Notes: generated from the letters alone by a model not told the origin. 64,000 nt of DNA from Deroplatys truncata (GCA_030765065.1 CM060989.1:38741501-38805500); one strand, 5' to 3'; shown: positions 6,901-20,949, counted from the stretch's first letter. A program made the numbers and translations.

Positions 6901-7672
6901 CTTACGTTACTATAATAAATGAAGAAGAGCGCAGGTATGTGCATAGTTTCACTTTTACTCCTGTGTCTTTACTGTTTTTTCTTCACATAGGGAGAAAAGG
7001 TAACGTTCGCATTTTCTTTCTCGCAGTTTACACAAACACTAATTACTTGGTTCGCCATATATTTAGCTTCTGCAAAGCTTGTGGTGGAAACCATGAACTA
7101 CAAACATGTCGATGGCACTGCACATGCTCTGGTTTGGGCCCATATAACATGGCATTTGTTGCGCAAAACTCCGTCCGTATTTGTTCTCTTCCTCAAGAGC
7201 TCTGCGACGCGTGGCGTTGCTGGCAGGGAGAGCATGTCCTAGCACGAAGGAGTTTCACTGAGATTCTTGTCGGGTCTTTTATATCATATATTCCTCTAAC
7301 AGCCGCTTTTGCACCCTGAAAGATGACCCTGTTGACAGACTGGTGATGCCTAGGTATGAGAAGTTGTTTACCTCCTGCATACCAGCTTTTTCATTGGCTG
7401 CTACTCTTGCTCCATTCTTAAATACCGTAACTAGAAACATGCTTGTTCTTATTGACTTGTACATCGTCACTTTAAGCCCATTCCTTTAGATTGTTCACCG
7501 CTGTTTGGAGGTCTTCTCTGTTTCGTGCTCCTATTACCATGTCATCTGCGTATGCATACATAACAACCGGCAGATTTCTTGTTATCATGGTGAAGTCTAT
7601 TGTAGCTATGTTAAAAGGTGTGAGGCTAAGGGATCATCCTGTAGTATTCCGTTTTTTGCTTACGTTACTATA
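6901..7672 (-). mobile_element. LINE relic, unit 3
   Basis: Private variant CCTCTAACAGCC (about 7292-7303) in place of CCTCATACGGCC, and GCACCCTG just after it. YADD codons are at 7541-7552. Confidence 0.8.
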
Positions 7673-8671
7673 CGTAATAGAGAAAGTAAGAACCTAATCA
7701 ATAGGACACTTGAGCGCAAGATGTGTTTGCCAACTTGCAACACGTGTGTTACTTCTTTCATTGGCTGAGTGGTCAGCCCACGGATTTGGTAGTCCGGATA
7801 TCCTGGTTCGATACGCATCTTGGGGTTTTTGTTTTTTTAAAGGTTTCTTTTAAAAATAGATTTCAAAATTTTTGCATTAGGACCATTCTTTACACTCAAC
7901 ATGTCACGAAATAGTTTAAATTTTTGCCCTAGCTTTAGTGGTATTGAAATTACAGCTCTCTAAAGCGGACTGTCATAAACTTTGACACGTCATAAAACGC
8001 AAATAAATAGGAATTTCGACCAGCGAAGGCCAGATTCGTGATCCTGGCATTCGAAACCATAGGCATACCAAATTTCATCCAAATCGGTGAGGGTCATTAG
8101 CCCAGAGGTCCGGATGGAAGCCAGTTTTGGCTGTTTTCTGAAAAATAAAAGTATTAATATCTCTGCTTGTGCACCACATTTTGCACATTACAAAGTATGA
8201 AAAAATTCGCAAAAAAATTAGCTTCCTGAGAAAAATTAGTTGGAGACTGTAGCTTTGTCCGTTCAGGAATTATTCGCGTTCAAAGTTTCGAAAAGAGGTC
8301 CAAAATCCAAGTCTAAAACCGAGAAAAAATCTCTGTTTTCGGCGTGATTTGAAAGTTGTGGTCGAGCAGAATTCGGGACCGGTCTTAGATTTTCGATATC
8401 TGAATTTATAAAGAAGTTATGACGTGTGAAAGTTATGGTGTGCATTATGCAGAAAATTTGAAGTGTATTTATTCAGCAGTACAATCAAATAATTGAGTCA
8501 TATGATAACTCGTTGGAAAGCTGAAGATCAGCAGAATTCAGATCTTGCCTTAGTTTTGCGAAATTTTCAATTATACAGGAGTTATGACGGAAAACGTGCA
8601 GAATGGACACACGTTGTGTTACAAACGGCATAAGTAGAAGAATTAAACAACCTCATTCAAGACATGAATCC

Positions 8672-9568
8672 TGGTGTAGTGGTTAGAGTTACCGACTACA
8701 AAGCAGAGGACGTGAGTTCGTGTCTGAGCTCTTCGTATAGCATTTTTTTCCCTGTACAAGTTAATCTTCATTGAACTAATAAAGCCAAAAAAAGTGACTG
8801 TTTCATCAGCTACAGCATAGCCGAGTGGTTAAAGGCAGCGGCTTGAAAACAAGAATTTCGGGTTTGCGGAAGCAAAAAGCTTTTACCTCTTAAATTCCTG
8901 CTCTAGTTTATTAATGTAGATAAAAGGGAAGCTTGACGTTTGCTTGCAGTACAGCCGAGTGGCTAAAGTGATTGTTTTCTGCACGAAACACCCAGGATCG
9001 AGTCTCTTTGCGGGATTTGCTTTTTATGTCTTGCTTTCAAACAATTACCTTCTATCTTTGTCTTCTTCTCCTCTTCATGGATTAGGCTGATTCCTCTTGC
9101 GTCTTTACAGTGTGTCCTTCTCTGCCTTCCCACGTCTCTATTGGAAAGCTGTTTGGTACCTTCCTAACATGTTCTATTTCTACCTTTGTAATAGGAAAAA
9201 AAGCTTACTGCGGAACATAGGACTCGAACCCACAATGCTTGCTTCTGAAGCACTGCCTTTAACCACTCAGCTATATTGTAACTGATCGGGTAACCACCTT
9301 TTATCTTTATTAGTACAATGAAGACTAAACTTATAGCGGAAAGATGTTAAAAGGACAGCTTCAACACGAACCCGTATTCCTTGCGTTGAACTCACTGCCG
9401 TTAACCACTCGGCTATAGCAGAGCTAACATAAAAGTCACTTTTTTACCTTTATTAGTGCACTGAAGATTAAAGTTAATAGTGAAAAACGTTAAACTAAGA
9501 GCTGCGACGCGAAACCACGATTCTTGCACCGTAGTCTGTAACCCTAACCACCGCGCCCGGTGCTGTTG
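8672..9568. repeat. tRNA-like cluster T2-T7, unit 3
   Basis: T7 carries the AAGAGCTGCG/CGAAACC haplotype with a weakened B box. The T2-T3 spacer reads AAAGCCAAAAAAAG, shared with units 4 and 6. Confidence 0.75.
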
Positions 9569-10210
9569 TGAAATACACTGCCTTACTTCTACTAGTTATG
9601 GCTTTTATGATACACCGTGTGTCCATTCAGGTAGGAAAAAAACTAAATTGGACCAGAACCTGCGATACTTTTGATTAGAACTGGTTGCCTTACCCATGCA
9701 ACTATGCATCCAGTAAGAAACTCGCCCTTAGATTGTTCTTATGCTTCCTGAATGGTAAACACGCATGTATTTGAATCCTTACGGACTTGGAATTCTAAAA
9801 TCTCAAACTTCGATTATCGTCAAAAGCCATCATATCTGCATACACCTCCAAGTTCTATGGAAATAATGTACTTCTGCATTCGAAATTACGTTCCGCACGT
9901 TTTACGTAACAAACGCTGTGTATTCGTAAATATCCGAAAACTCCGACCAGATCTGAATTCTGCTAATTTTCAAATTTTCTAACGAGATATATCACGTGAC
10001 TCAAATACTCGTTTGTACCGCTGAATTGTACCATTCAAATTTTCTGCAGAATCCACACCATAACTTGCACACCCCATAACCTCTTTCTAAGTTCAAATAT
10101 CGAAATTTTTCTGCTCGACTTCAGATCCCAAAGCACACTGGAAACCGAATTTCTCTTTCACACGCAAAATCTCGGTATGGAATTTTTTGGTAGAATACAA
10201 TACTGCATCA

Positions 10211-10982
10211 CTTACGTTACTATAATAAATGAAGAAGAGCGCAGGTATGTGCATAGTTTCACTTTTACTCCTGTGTCTTTACTGTTTTTTCTTCACATAG
10301 GGAGAAAAGGTAACGTTCGCATTTTCTTTCTCGCAGTTTACACAAACACTAATTACTTGGTTCGCCATATATTTAGCTTCTGCAAAGCTTGTGGTGGAAA
10401 CCATGAACTACAAACATGTCGATGGCACTGCACATGCTCTGGTTTGGGCCCATATAACATGGCATTTGTTGCGCAAAACTCCGTCCGTATTTGTTCTCTT
10501 CCTCAAGAGCTCTGCGACGCGTGGCGTTGCTGGCAGGGAGAGCATGTCCTAGCACGAAGGAGTTTCACTGAGATTCTTGTCGGGTCTTTTATATCATATA
10601 TTCCTCATACGGCCGCTTTTGCACCTTGAAAGATGACCCTGTTGACAGACTGGTGATGCCTAGGTATGAGAAGTTGTTTACCTCCTGCATACCAGCTTTT
10701 TCATTGGCTGCTACTCTTGCTCCATTCTTAAATACCGTAACTAGAAACATGCTTGTTCTTATTGACTTGTACATCGTCACTTTAAGCCCATTCCTTTAGA
10801 TTGTTCACCGCTGTTTGGAGGTCTTCTCTGTTTCGTGCTCCTATTACCATGTCATCTGCGTATGCATACATAACAACCGGCAGATTTCTTGTTATCATGG
10901 TGAAGTCTATTGTAGCAATGTTAAAAGGTGTGAGGCTAAGGGATCATCCTGTAGTATTCCGTTTTTTGCTTACGTTACTATA
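10211..10982 (-). mobile_element. LINE relic, unit 4
   Basis: Close to the majority sequence, with the 9-bp segment present. YADD codons are at 10851-10862. Confidence 0.8.
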
Positions 10983-12000
10983 CGTAATAGAGAAAGTAAG
11001 AACCTAATCAATAGGACACTTGAGCGCAAGATGTGCTTGCCAACTTGCAACACGTGTGTTACTTCTTTCATTGGCTGAGTGGTCAGCCCACGGATTTGGT
11101 AGTCCGGATATCCTGGTTCGATACGCATCTTGGGGTTTTGTTTTTTTAAAGGTTTCTTTTAAAAATAGATTTCAAAATTTTTGCATTAGGACCATTCTTT
11201 ACACTCAAAATGTCACGAAATAGTTTAAATTTTTGCCCTAGCTTTAGTGGTATTGAAATTACAGCTCTCTAAAGCGGACTGTCATAAACTTTGACACGTC
11301 ATAAAACGCAAATAAATAGGAATTTCGACCAGCGAAGGCCAGATTCGTGATCCTGGCATTCGAAACCATAGGCATACCAAATTTCATCCAAATCGGTGAG
11401 GGTCATTAGCCCAGAGGTCCGGATGGAAGCCTGTTTTGGCTGTTTTCTGAAAAATAAAAGTATTAATATCTCTGCTTGTGCACCACATTTTGCACATTAC
11501 AAAGTAGGAAAAAATTCGCAAAAAAATTAGCTTCCTGAGAAAAATTAGTTGGAGACTGTAGCTTTGTCCGTTCAGGAATTATTCGCGTTCAAAGTTTCGA
11601 AAAGAGGTCCAAAATCCAAGTCTAAAACCTTGCCATTTTTTGGCGTCCGAGAAAAAAATCTCTGTTTTCGGCGTGATTTGAAAGTTGTGGTCGAGCAGAA
11701 TTCGGGACCGGTCTTAGATTTTCGATATCTGAATTTATAAAGAAGTTATGACGTGTGAAAGTTATGGTGTGCATTATGCAGAAAATTTGAAGTGTATTTA
11801 TTCAGCAGTACAATCAAATAATTGAGTCATATGATAACTCGTTGGAAAGCTGAAGATCAGCAGAATTCAGATCTTGCCTTAGTTTTGCGAAATTTTCAAT
11901 TATACAGGAGTTATGACGGAAAACGTGCAGAATGGACACACGTTGTGTTACAAACGGCATAAGTAGAAGAATTAAACAACCTCATTCAAGACATGAATCC

Positions 12001-12897
12001 TGGTGTAGTGGTTAGAGTTACCGACTACAAAGCAGAGGACGTGAGTTCGTGTCTGAGCTCTTCGTATAGCATTTTTTTCCCTGTACAAGTTAATCTTCAT
12101 TGAACTAATAAAGCCAAAAAAAGTGACTGTTTCATCAGCTACAGCATAGCCGAGTGGTTAAAGGCAGCGGCTTGAAAACAAGAATTTCGGGTTTGCGGAA
12201 GCAAAAAGCTTTTACCTCTTAAATTCCTGCTCTAGTTTATTAATGTAGATAAAAGGGAAGCTTGACGTTTGCTTGCAGTACAGCCGAGTGGCTAAAGTGA
12301 TTGTTTTCTGCACGAAACACCCAGGATCGAGTCTCTTTGCGGGATTTGCTTTTTATGTCTTGCTTTCAAACAATTACCTTCTATCTTTGTCTTCTTCTCC
12401 TCTTCATGGATTAGGCTGATTCCTCTTGCGTCTTTACAGTGTGTCCTTCTCTGCCTTCCCACGTCTCTATTGGAAAGCTGTTTGGTACCTTCCTAACATG
12501 TTCTATTTCTACCTTTGTAATAGGAAAAAAAGCTTACTGCGGAACATAGGACTCGAACCCACAATGCTTGCTTCTGAAGCACTGCCTTTAACCACTCAGC
12601 TATATTGTAACTGATCGGGTAACCACCTTTTATCTTTATTAGTACAATGAAGACTAAACTTATAGCGGAAAGATGTTAAAAGGACAGCTTCAACACGAAC
12701 CCGTATTCCTTGCGTTGAACTCACTGCCGTTAACCACTCGGCTATAGCAGAGCTAACATAAAAGTCACTTTTTTACCTTTATTAGTGCACTGAAGATTAA
12801 AGTTAATAGTGAAAAACGTTAAACTAATAACTGCGACGCGAACCCACGATTCTTGCACCGTAGTCTGTAACCCTAACCACCGCGCCCGGTGCTGTTG
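12001..12897. repeat. tRNA-like cluster T2-T7, unit 4
   Basis: T6 has the GCGTTGAAC variant; T7 has the intact CGAACCC B-box core. AAATACATTGCC beyond T7 is private. Confidence 0.75.
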
Positions 12898-13538
12898 TGA
12901 AATACATTGCCTTACTTCTACTAGTTATGGCTTTTATGATACACCGTGTGTCCATTCAGGTAGGAAAAAAACTAAATTGGACCAGAACCTGCGATACTTT
13001 TGATTAGAACTGGTTGCCTTACCCATGCAACTATGCATCCAGTAAGAAACTCGCCCTTAGATTGTTCTTATGCTTCCTGAATGGTAAACACGCATGTATT
13101 TGAATCCTTACGGACTTGGAATCCTAAAATCTCAAACTTCGATTATCGTCAAAAGCCATCATATCTGCATACACCTCCAAGTTCTATGGAAATAATGTAC
13201 TTCTGCATTCGAAATTACGTTCCGCACGTTTTACGTAACAAACGCTGTGTATTCGTAAATATCCGAAAACTCCGACCAGATCTGAATTCTGCTAATTTTC
13301 AAATTTTTAACGAGATATATCACGTGACTCAAATACTCGTTTGTACCGCTGAATTGTACCATTCAAATTTTCTGCAGAATCCACACCATAACTTGCACAC
13401 CCCATAACCTCTTTCTAAGTTCAAATATCGAAATTTTTCTGCTCGACTTCAGATCCCAAAGCACACTGGAAACCGAATTTCTCTTTCACACGCAAAATCT
13501 CGGTATGGAATTTTTTGGTAGAATACAATACTGCATCA

Positions 13539-14310
13539 CTTACGTTACTATAATAAATGAAGAAGAGCGCAGGTATGTGCATAGTTTCACTTTTACTCCT
13601 GTGTCTTTACTGTTTTTTCTTCACATAGGGAGAAAAGGTAACGTTCGCATTTTCTTTCTCGCAGTTTACACAAACACTAATTACTTGGTTCGCCATATAT
13701 TTAGCTTCTGCAAAGCTTGTGGTGGAAACCATGAACTGCAAACATGTCGATGGCACTGCACATGCTCTGGTTTGGGCCCATATAACATGGCATTTGTTGC
13801 GCAAAACTCCGTCCGTATTTGTTCTCTTCCTCAAGAGCTCTGCGACGCGTGGCGTTGCTGGCAGGGAGAGCATGTCCTAGCACGAAGGAGTTTCACTGAG
13901 ATTCTTGTCGGGTCTTTTATATCATATATTCCTAATACGGCCGCTTTTGCACCTTGAAAGATGACCCTGTTGACAGACTGGTGATGCCTAGGTATGAGAA
14001 GTTGTTTACCTCCTGCATACCAGCTTTTTCATTGGCTGCTACTCTTGCTCCATTCTTAAATACCGTAACTAGAAACATGCTTGTTCTTATTGACTTGTAC
14101 ATCGTCACTTTAAGCCCATTCCTTTAGATTGTTCACCGCTGTTTGGAGGTCTTCTCTGTTTCGTGCTCCTATTACCATGTCATCTGCGTATGCATACATA
14201 ACAACCGGCAGATTTCTTGTTATCATGGTGAAGTCTATTGTAGCAATGTTAAAAGGTGTGAGGCTAAGGGATCATCCTGTAGTATTCCGTTTTTTGCTTA
14301 CGTTACTATA
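13539..14310 (-). mobile_element. LINE relic, unit 5
   Basis: CATGAACTGCAAAC (about 13731-13744) is private. CCTAATACGG puts a stop into the minus-strand thumb frame. YADD codons are at 14179-14190. Confidence 0.8.
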
Positions 14311-15327
14311 CGTAATAGAGAAAGTAAGAACCTAATCAATAGGACACTTGAGCGCAAGATGTGCTTGCCAACTTGCAACACGTGTGTTACTTCTTTCATT
14401 GGCTGAGTGGTCAGCCCACGGATTTGGTAGTCCGGATATCCTGGTTCGATACGCATCTTGGGGTTTTGTTTTTTTAAAGGTTTCTTTTAAAAATAGATTT
14501 CAAAATTTTTGCATTAGGACCATTCTTTACACTCAACATGTCACGAAATAGTTTAAATTTTTGCCCTAGCTTTAGTGGTATTGAAATTACAGCTCTCTAA
14601 AGCGGACTGTCATAAACTTTGACACGTCATAAAACGCAAATAAATAGGAATTTCGACCAGCGAAGGCCAGATTCGTGATCCTGGCATTCGAAACCATAGG
14701 CATACCAAATTTCATCCAAATCGGTGAGGGTCATTAGCCCAGAGGTCCGGATGGAAGCCAGTTTTGGCTGTTTTCTGAAAAATAAAAGTATTAATATCTC
14801 TGCTTGTGCACCACATTTTGCACATTACAAAAATTGAAAAAATTCGCAAAAAAATTAGCTTCCTGAGAAAAATTAGTTGGAGACTGTAGCTTTGTCCGTT
14901 CAGGAATTATTCGCGTTCAAAGTTTCGAAAAGAGGTCCAAAATCCAAGTCTAAAACCTTGCCATTTTTTGGCGTCCGAGAAAAAATCTCTGTTTTCGGCG
15001 TGATTTGAAAGTTGTGGTTGAGCAGAATTCGGGACCGGTCTTAGATTTTCGATATCTGAATTTATAAAGAAGTTATGACGTGTGAAAGTTATGGTGTGCA
15101 TTATGCAGAAAATTTGAAGTGTATTTATTCAGCAGTACAATCGAATAATTGAGTCATATGATATCTCGTTAGAAAGCTGAAGATCAGCAGAATTCAGATC
15201 TTGCCTTAGTTTTGCGAAATATTCAATTATACAGGAGTTATGACGTAAAACGTGCAGAATGGACACACGTTGTGTTACAAACGGCATAAGTAGAAGAATT
15301 AAACAACCTCATTCAAGACATGAATCC

Positions 15328-16225
15328 TGGTGTAGTGGTTAGAGTTACCGACTACAAAGCAGAGGACGTGAGTTCGTGTCTGAGCTCTTCGTATAGCATT
15401 TTTTTCCCTGTACAAGTTAATCTTCATTGAACTAATAAAGCCTAAAAAAAGTGACTGTTTCATCAGCTACAGCATAGCCGAGTGGTTAAAGGCAGCGGCT
15501 TGAAAACAAGAATTTCGGGTTTGCGGAAGCAAAAAGCTTTTACCTCTTAAATTCCTGCTCTAGTTTATTAATGTAGATAAAAGGGAAGCTTGACGTTTGC
15601 TTGCAGTACAGCCGAGTGGCTAAAGTGATTGTTTTCTGCACGAAACACCCAGGATCGAGTCTCTTTGCGGGATTTGCTTTTTATGTCTTGCTTTCAAACA
15701 ATTACCTTCTATCTTTGTCTTCTTCTCCTCTTCATGGATTAGGCTGATTCCTCTTGCGTCTTTACAGTGTGTCCTTCTCTGCCTTCCCACGTCTCTATTG
15801 GAAAGCTGTTTGGTACCTTCCTAACATGTTCTATTTCTACCTTTGTAATAGGAAAAAAAGCTTACTGCGGAACATAGGACTCGAACCCACAATGCTTGCT
15901 TCTGAAGCACTGCCTTTAACCACCCAGCTATATTGTAACTGATCGGGTAACCACCTTTTATCTTTATTAGTACAATGAAGACTAAACTTATAGCGGAAAG
16001 ATGTTAAAAGGACAGCTTCAACACGAACCCGTATTCCTTGCGTTCAACTCACTGCCGTTAACCACTCGGCTATAGCAGAGCTAACATAAAAGTCACTTTT
16101 TTACCTTTATTAGTGCACTGAAGATTAAAGTTAATAGTGAAAAACGTTAAACTAATAACTGTGACGCGAACCCACGATTCTTGCACCGTAGTCTGTAACC
16201 CTAACCACCGCGCCCGGTGCTGTTG
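15328..16225. repeat. tRNA-like cluster T2-T7, unit 5
   Basis: This unit has a mutated T5 A box (CCACCCAGCTA at about 15920, giving TAGCTGGGTGG). T7 has the CTGTGACG variant. Confidence 0.75.
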
Positions 16226-16868
16226 TGAAATACACTGCCTTACTTCTACTAGTTATGGCTTTTATGATACACCGTGTGTCCATTCAGGTAGGAAAAAAAC
16301 TAAATTGGACCAGAACCTGCGATACTTTTGATTAGAACTGGTTGCCTTACCCATGCAACTATGCATCCAGTAAGAAACTCGCCCTTAGATTGTTCTTATG
16401 CTTCCTGAATGGTAAACACGCATGTATTTGAATCCTTACGGACTTGGAATTATAAAATCTCAAACTTCGATTATCGTCAAAAGCCATCATATCTGCATAC
16501 ACCTCCAAGTTCTATGGAAATAATGTACTTCTGCATTCGAAATTACGTTCCGCACGTTTTACGTAACAAACGCTGTGTATTCGTAAATATCCGAAAACTC
16601 CGACCAGATCTGAATTCTGCTAATTTTCAAATTTTCTAACGAGATATATCACGTGACTCAAATTCTCGTTTGTACCGCAGAATTGTACCATTCAAATTTT
16701 CTGAGAGAATCCACACCATAACTTGCACACCCCATAACCTCTTTCTAAGTTCAAATATCGAAATTTTTCTGCTCGACTTCAGATCCCAAAGCACACTGGA
16801 AACCGAATTTCTCTTTCACACGCAAAATCTCGGTATGGAATTTTTTGGTAGAATACAATACTGCATCA

Positions 16869-17629
16869 CTTACGTTACTATAATAAATGAAGAAGAGCGC
16901 AGGTATGTGCATAGTTTCACTTTTACTCCTGTCTTTACTTCACATAGGGAGAAAAGGTAACGTTCGCATTTTCTTTCTCGCAGTTTACACAAACACTAAT
17001 TACTTGGTTCGCCATATATTTAGCTTCTGCAAAGCTTGTGGTGGAAACCATGAACTACAAACATGTCGATGGCACTGCACATGCTCTGGTTTGGGCCCAT
17101 ATAACATGGCATTTGTTGCGCAAAACTCCGTCCGTATTTGTTCTCTTCCTCAAGAGCTCTGCGACGCGTGGCGTTGCTGGCAGGGAGAGCATGTCCTAGC
17201 ACGAAGGAGTTTCACTGAGATTCTTGTCGGGTCTTTTATATCATATATTCCTCATACGGCCGCTTTTGCACCTTGAAAGATGACCCTGTTGACAGACTGG
17301 TGATGCCTAGGTATGAGAAGTTGTTTACCTCCTGCATACCAGCTTTTTCATTGGCTGCTACTCTTGCTCCATTCTTAAATACCGTAACTAGAAACATGCT
17401 TGTTCTTATTGACTTGTACATCGTCACTTTAAGCCCATTCCTTTAGATTGTTCACCGCTGTTTGGAGGTCTTCTCTGTTTCGTGCTCCTATTACCATGTC
17501 ATCTGCGTATGCATACATAACAACCGGCAGATTTCTTGTTATCATGGTGAAGTCTATTGTAGCAATGTTAAAAGGTGTGAGGCTAAGGGATCATCCTGTA
17601 GTATTCCGTTTTTTGCTTACGTTACTATA
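16869..17629 (-). mobile_element. LINE relic, unit 6
   Basis: Shortest copy: it lacks the 9-bp segment and a further TG. YADD codons are at 17498-17509. Confidence 0.8.
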
Positions 17630-18647
17630 CGTAATAGAGAAAGTAAGAACCTAATCAATAGGACACTTGAGCGCAAGATGTGCTTGCCAACTTGCAACAC
17701 GTGTGTTACTTCTTTCATTGGCTGAGTGGTCAGCCCACGGATTTGGTAGTCCGGATATCCTGGTTCGATACGCATCTTGGGGTTTTGTTTTTTTAAAGGT
17801 TTCTTTTAAAAATAGATTTCAAAATTTTTGCATTAGGACCATTCTTTACACTCAACATGTCACGAAATAGTTTAAATTTTTGCCCTAGCTTTAGTGGTAT
17901 TGAAATTACAGCTCTCTAAAGCGGACTGTCATAAACTTTGACACGTCATAAAACGCAAATAAATAGGAATTTCGACCAGCGAAGGCCAGATTCGTGATCC
18001 TGGCATTCGAAACCATAGGCATACCAAATTTCATCCAAATCGGTGAGGGTCATTAGCCCAGAGGTCCGGATGGAAGCCAGTTTTGGCTGTTTTCTGAAAA
18101 ATAAAAGTATTAATATCTCTGCTTGTGCACCACATTTTGCACATTACAAAGTATGAAAAAATTCGCAAAAAAATTAGCTTCCTGAGAAAAATTAGTTGGA
18201 GACTGTAGCTTTGTCCGTTCAGGAATTATTCGCGTTCAAAGTTTCGAAAAGAGGTCCAAAATCCAAGTCTAAAACCTTGCCATTTTTTGGCGTCCGAGAA
18301 AAAAATCTCTGTTTTCGGCGTGATTTGAAAGTTGTGGTCGAGCAGAATTCGGGGCCGGTCTTAGATTTTCGATATCTGAATTTATAAAGAAGTTATGACG
18401 TGTGAAAGTTATGGTGTGCATTATGCAGAAAATTTGAAGTGTATTTATTCAGCAGTACAATCGAATAATTGAGTCATATGATATCTCGTTGGAAAGCTGA
18501 AGATCAGCAGAATTCAGATCTTGCCTTAGTTTTGCGAAATTTTCAATTATACAGGAGTTATGACGGAAAACGTGCAGAATGGACACACGTTGTGTTACAA
18601 ACGGCATAAGTAGAAGAATTAAACAACCTCATTCAAGACATGAATCC

Positions 18648-19544
18648 TGGTGTAGTGGTTAGAGTTACCGACTACAAAGCAGAGGACGTGAGTTCGTGTC
18701 TGAGCTCTTCGTATAGCATTTTTTTCCCTGTACAAGTTAATCTTCATTGAACTAATAAAGCCAAAAAAAGTGACTGTTTCATCAGCTACAGCATAGCCGA
18801 GTGGTTAAAGGCAGCGGCTTGAAAACAAGAATTTCGGGTTTGCGGAAGCAAAAAGCTTTTACCTCTTAAATTCCTGCTCTAGTTTATTAATGTAGATAAA
18901 AGGGAAGCTTGACGTTTGCTTGCAGTACAGCCGAGTGGCTAAAGTGATTGTTTTCTGCACGAAACACCCAGGATCGAGTCTCTTTGCGGGATTTGCTTTT
19001 TATGTCTTGCTTTCAAACAATTACCTTCTATCTTTGTCTTCTTCTCCTCTTCATGGATTAGGCTGATTCCTCTTGCGTCTTTACAGTGTGTCCTTCTCTG
19101 CCTTCCCACGTCTCTATTGGAAAGCTGTTTGGTACCTTCCTAACATGTTCTATTTCTACCTTTGTAATAGGAAAAAAAGCTTACTGCGGAACATAGGACT
19201 CGAACCCACAATGCTTGCTTCTGAAGCACTGCCTTTAACCACTCAGCTATATTGTAACTGATCGGGTAACCACCTTTTATCTTTATTAGTACAATGAAGA
19301 CTAAACTTATAGCGGAAAGATGTTAAAAGGACAGCTTCAACACGAACCCGTATTCCTTGCGTTCAACTCACTGCCGTTAACCACTCGGCTATAGCAGAGC
19401 TAACATAAAAGTCACTTTTTTACCTTTATTAGTGCACTGAAGATTAAAGTTAATAGTGAAAAACGTTAAACTAAGAGCTGCGACGCGAAACCACGATTCT
19501 TGCACCGTAGTCTGCAACCCTAACCACCGCGCCCGGTGCTGTTG
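18648..19544. repeat. tRNA-like cluster T2-T7, unit 6
   Basis: T7 has the weakened CGAAACC B box and TCTGCAACCC in its body, the same haplotype as units 11, 16 and 17. Confidence 0.75.
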
Positions 19545-20186
19545 TGAAATACACTGCCTTACTTCTACTAGTTATGGCTTTTATGATACACCGTGTGTCC
19601 ATTCAGGTAGTAAAAAAACTAAATTGGACCAGAACCTGCGATACTTTTGATTAGAACTGGTTGCCTTACCCATGCAACTATGCATCCAGTAAGAAACTCG
19701 CCCTTAGATTGTTCTTATGCTTCCTGAATGGTAAACACGCATGTATTTGAATCCTTACGGACTTGGAATTCTAAAATCTCAAACTTCGATTATCGTCAAA
19801 AGCCATCATATCTGCATACACCTCCAAGTTCTATGGAAATAATGTACTTCTGCATTCGAAATTACGTTCCGCACGTTTTACGTAACAAACGCTGTGTATT
19901 CGTAAATATCCGAAAACTCCGACCAGATCTGAATTCTGCTAATTTTCAAATTTTCTAACGAGATATATCACGTGACTCAAATACTCGTTTGTACCGCTGA
20001 ATTGTACCATTCAAATTTTCTGCAGAATCCACACCATAACTTGCACACCCCATAACCTCTTTCTAAGTTCAAATATCGAAATTTTTCTGCTCGACTTCAG
20101 ATCCCAAAGCACACTGGAAACCGAATTTCTCTTTCACACGCAAAATCTCGGTATGGAATTTTTTGGTAGAATACAATACTGCATCA

Positions 20187-20949
20187 CTTACGTTACTATA
20201 ATAAATGAAGAAGAGCGCAGGTATGTGCATAGTTTCACTCTTACTCCTGTGTCTTTACTTCACAAAGGGAGAAAACGTAACGTTCGCATTTTCTTTCTCG
20301 CAGTTTACACAAACACTAATTACTTGGTTCGCCATATATTTAGCTTCTGCAAAGCTTGTGGTGGAAACCATGAACTACAAACATGTCGATGGCACTGCAC
20401 ATGCTCTGGTTTGGGCCCATATAACATGGCATTTGTTGCGCAAAACTCCGTCCGTATTTGTTCTCTTCCTCAAGAGCTCTGCGACGCGTGGCGTTGCTGG
20501 CAGGGAGAGCATGTCCTAGCACGAAGGAGTTTCACTGAGATTCTTGTCGGGTCTTTTATATCATATATTCCTCATACGGCCGCTTTTGCACCTTGAAAGA
20601 TGACCCTGTTGACAGACTGGTGATGCCTAGGTATGAGAAGTTGTTTACCTCCTGCATACCAGCTTTTTCATTGGCTGCTACTCTTGCTCCATTCTTAAAT
20701 ACCGTAACTAGAAACATGCTTGTTCTTATTGACTTGTACATCGTCACTTAAAGCCCATTCCTTTAGATTGTTCACCGCTGTTTGGAGGTCTTCTCTGTTT
20801 CGTGCTCCTATTACCATGTCATCTGCGTATGCATACATAACAACCGGCAGATTTCTTGTTATCATGGTGAAGTCTATTGTAGCAATGTTAAAAGGTGTGA
20901 GGCTAAGGGATCATCCTGTAGTATTCCGTTTTTTGCTTACGTTACTATA
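20187..20949 (-). mobile_element. LINE relic, unit 7
   Basis: In this copy, CACATAGGG is CACAAAGGG (about 20262-20270) and GGTAACG is CGTAACG. On plus, this opens a 104-codon frame with a hydrophobic start, a chance antisense product (see rejected items). YADD codons are at 20818-20829. Confidence 0.8.

Larger units (their letters stand above)
6637..9946 (+). repeat. Tandem unit 3 (shortest, 3310 bp)
   Basis: A 19-bp deletion beyond the spacer at about 8321 joins AAAACC directly to GAGAAAAAATC, removing TTGCC...CGTCC. CC at both breakpoints suggests slippage or microhomology repair. It shares CAATCAAAT, GATAACTCG and GACGGAAAAC with unit 4. Confidence 0.95.
9947..13275 (+). repeat. Tandem unit 4
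   Basis: 3329 bp. It shares with unit 3 the CAATCAAAT/GATAACTCG/GACGGAAAAC block but has the full TCTAAAACCTTGCC junction that unit 3 lost. Private: CTCAAAATGTC at about 11204 and GAAGCCTGTTTTGG near 11427. Confidence 0.95.
13276..16603 (+). repeat. Tandem unit 5
   Basis: 3328 bp. One base is missing at the start (CAAATTTTTAACG), which lengthens a meaningless frame. ACAAAAATTG in the spacer is shared with the distant units 12-15, and CCTAATACGG in the LINE with units 18 and 19. Confidence 0.95.
16604..19922 (+). repeat. Tandem unit 6
   Basis: 3319 bp. Private: CTGAGAGAATCC for CTGCAGAATCC in arm B (about 16701), CAAATTCTCG, and CCTGTCTTTAC with two bases fewer in the LINE. Its 3' end shares GTAGTAAAAAAAC and GGAATTCTAAA with unit 11, five units away. 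Confidence 0.95.

Noticed and set aside
20205..20519. 104-codon plus-strand frame in unit 7 with a signal-peptide-like start
   Set aside because: It is open only because TAG became AAG in this one copy. All other units have a stop after about 20 codons, and the region is antisense to the LINE. The GTATGT and CTCGCAG splice-like motifs nearby are not enough to argue for an intron.
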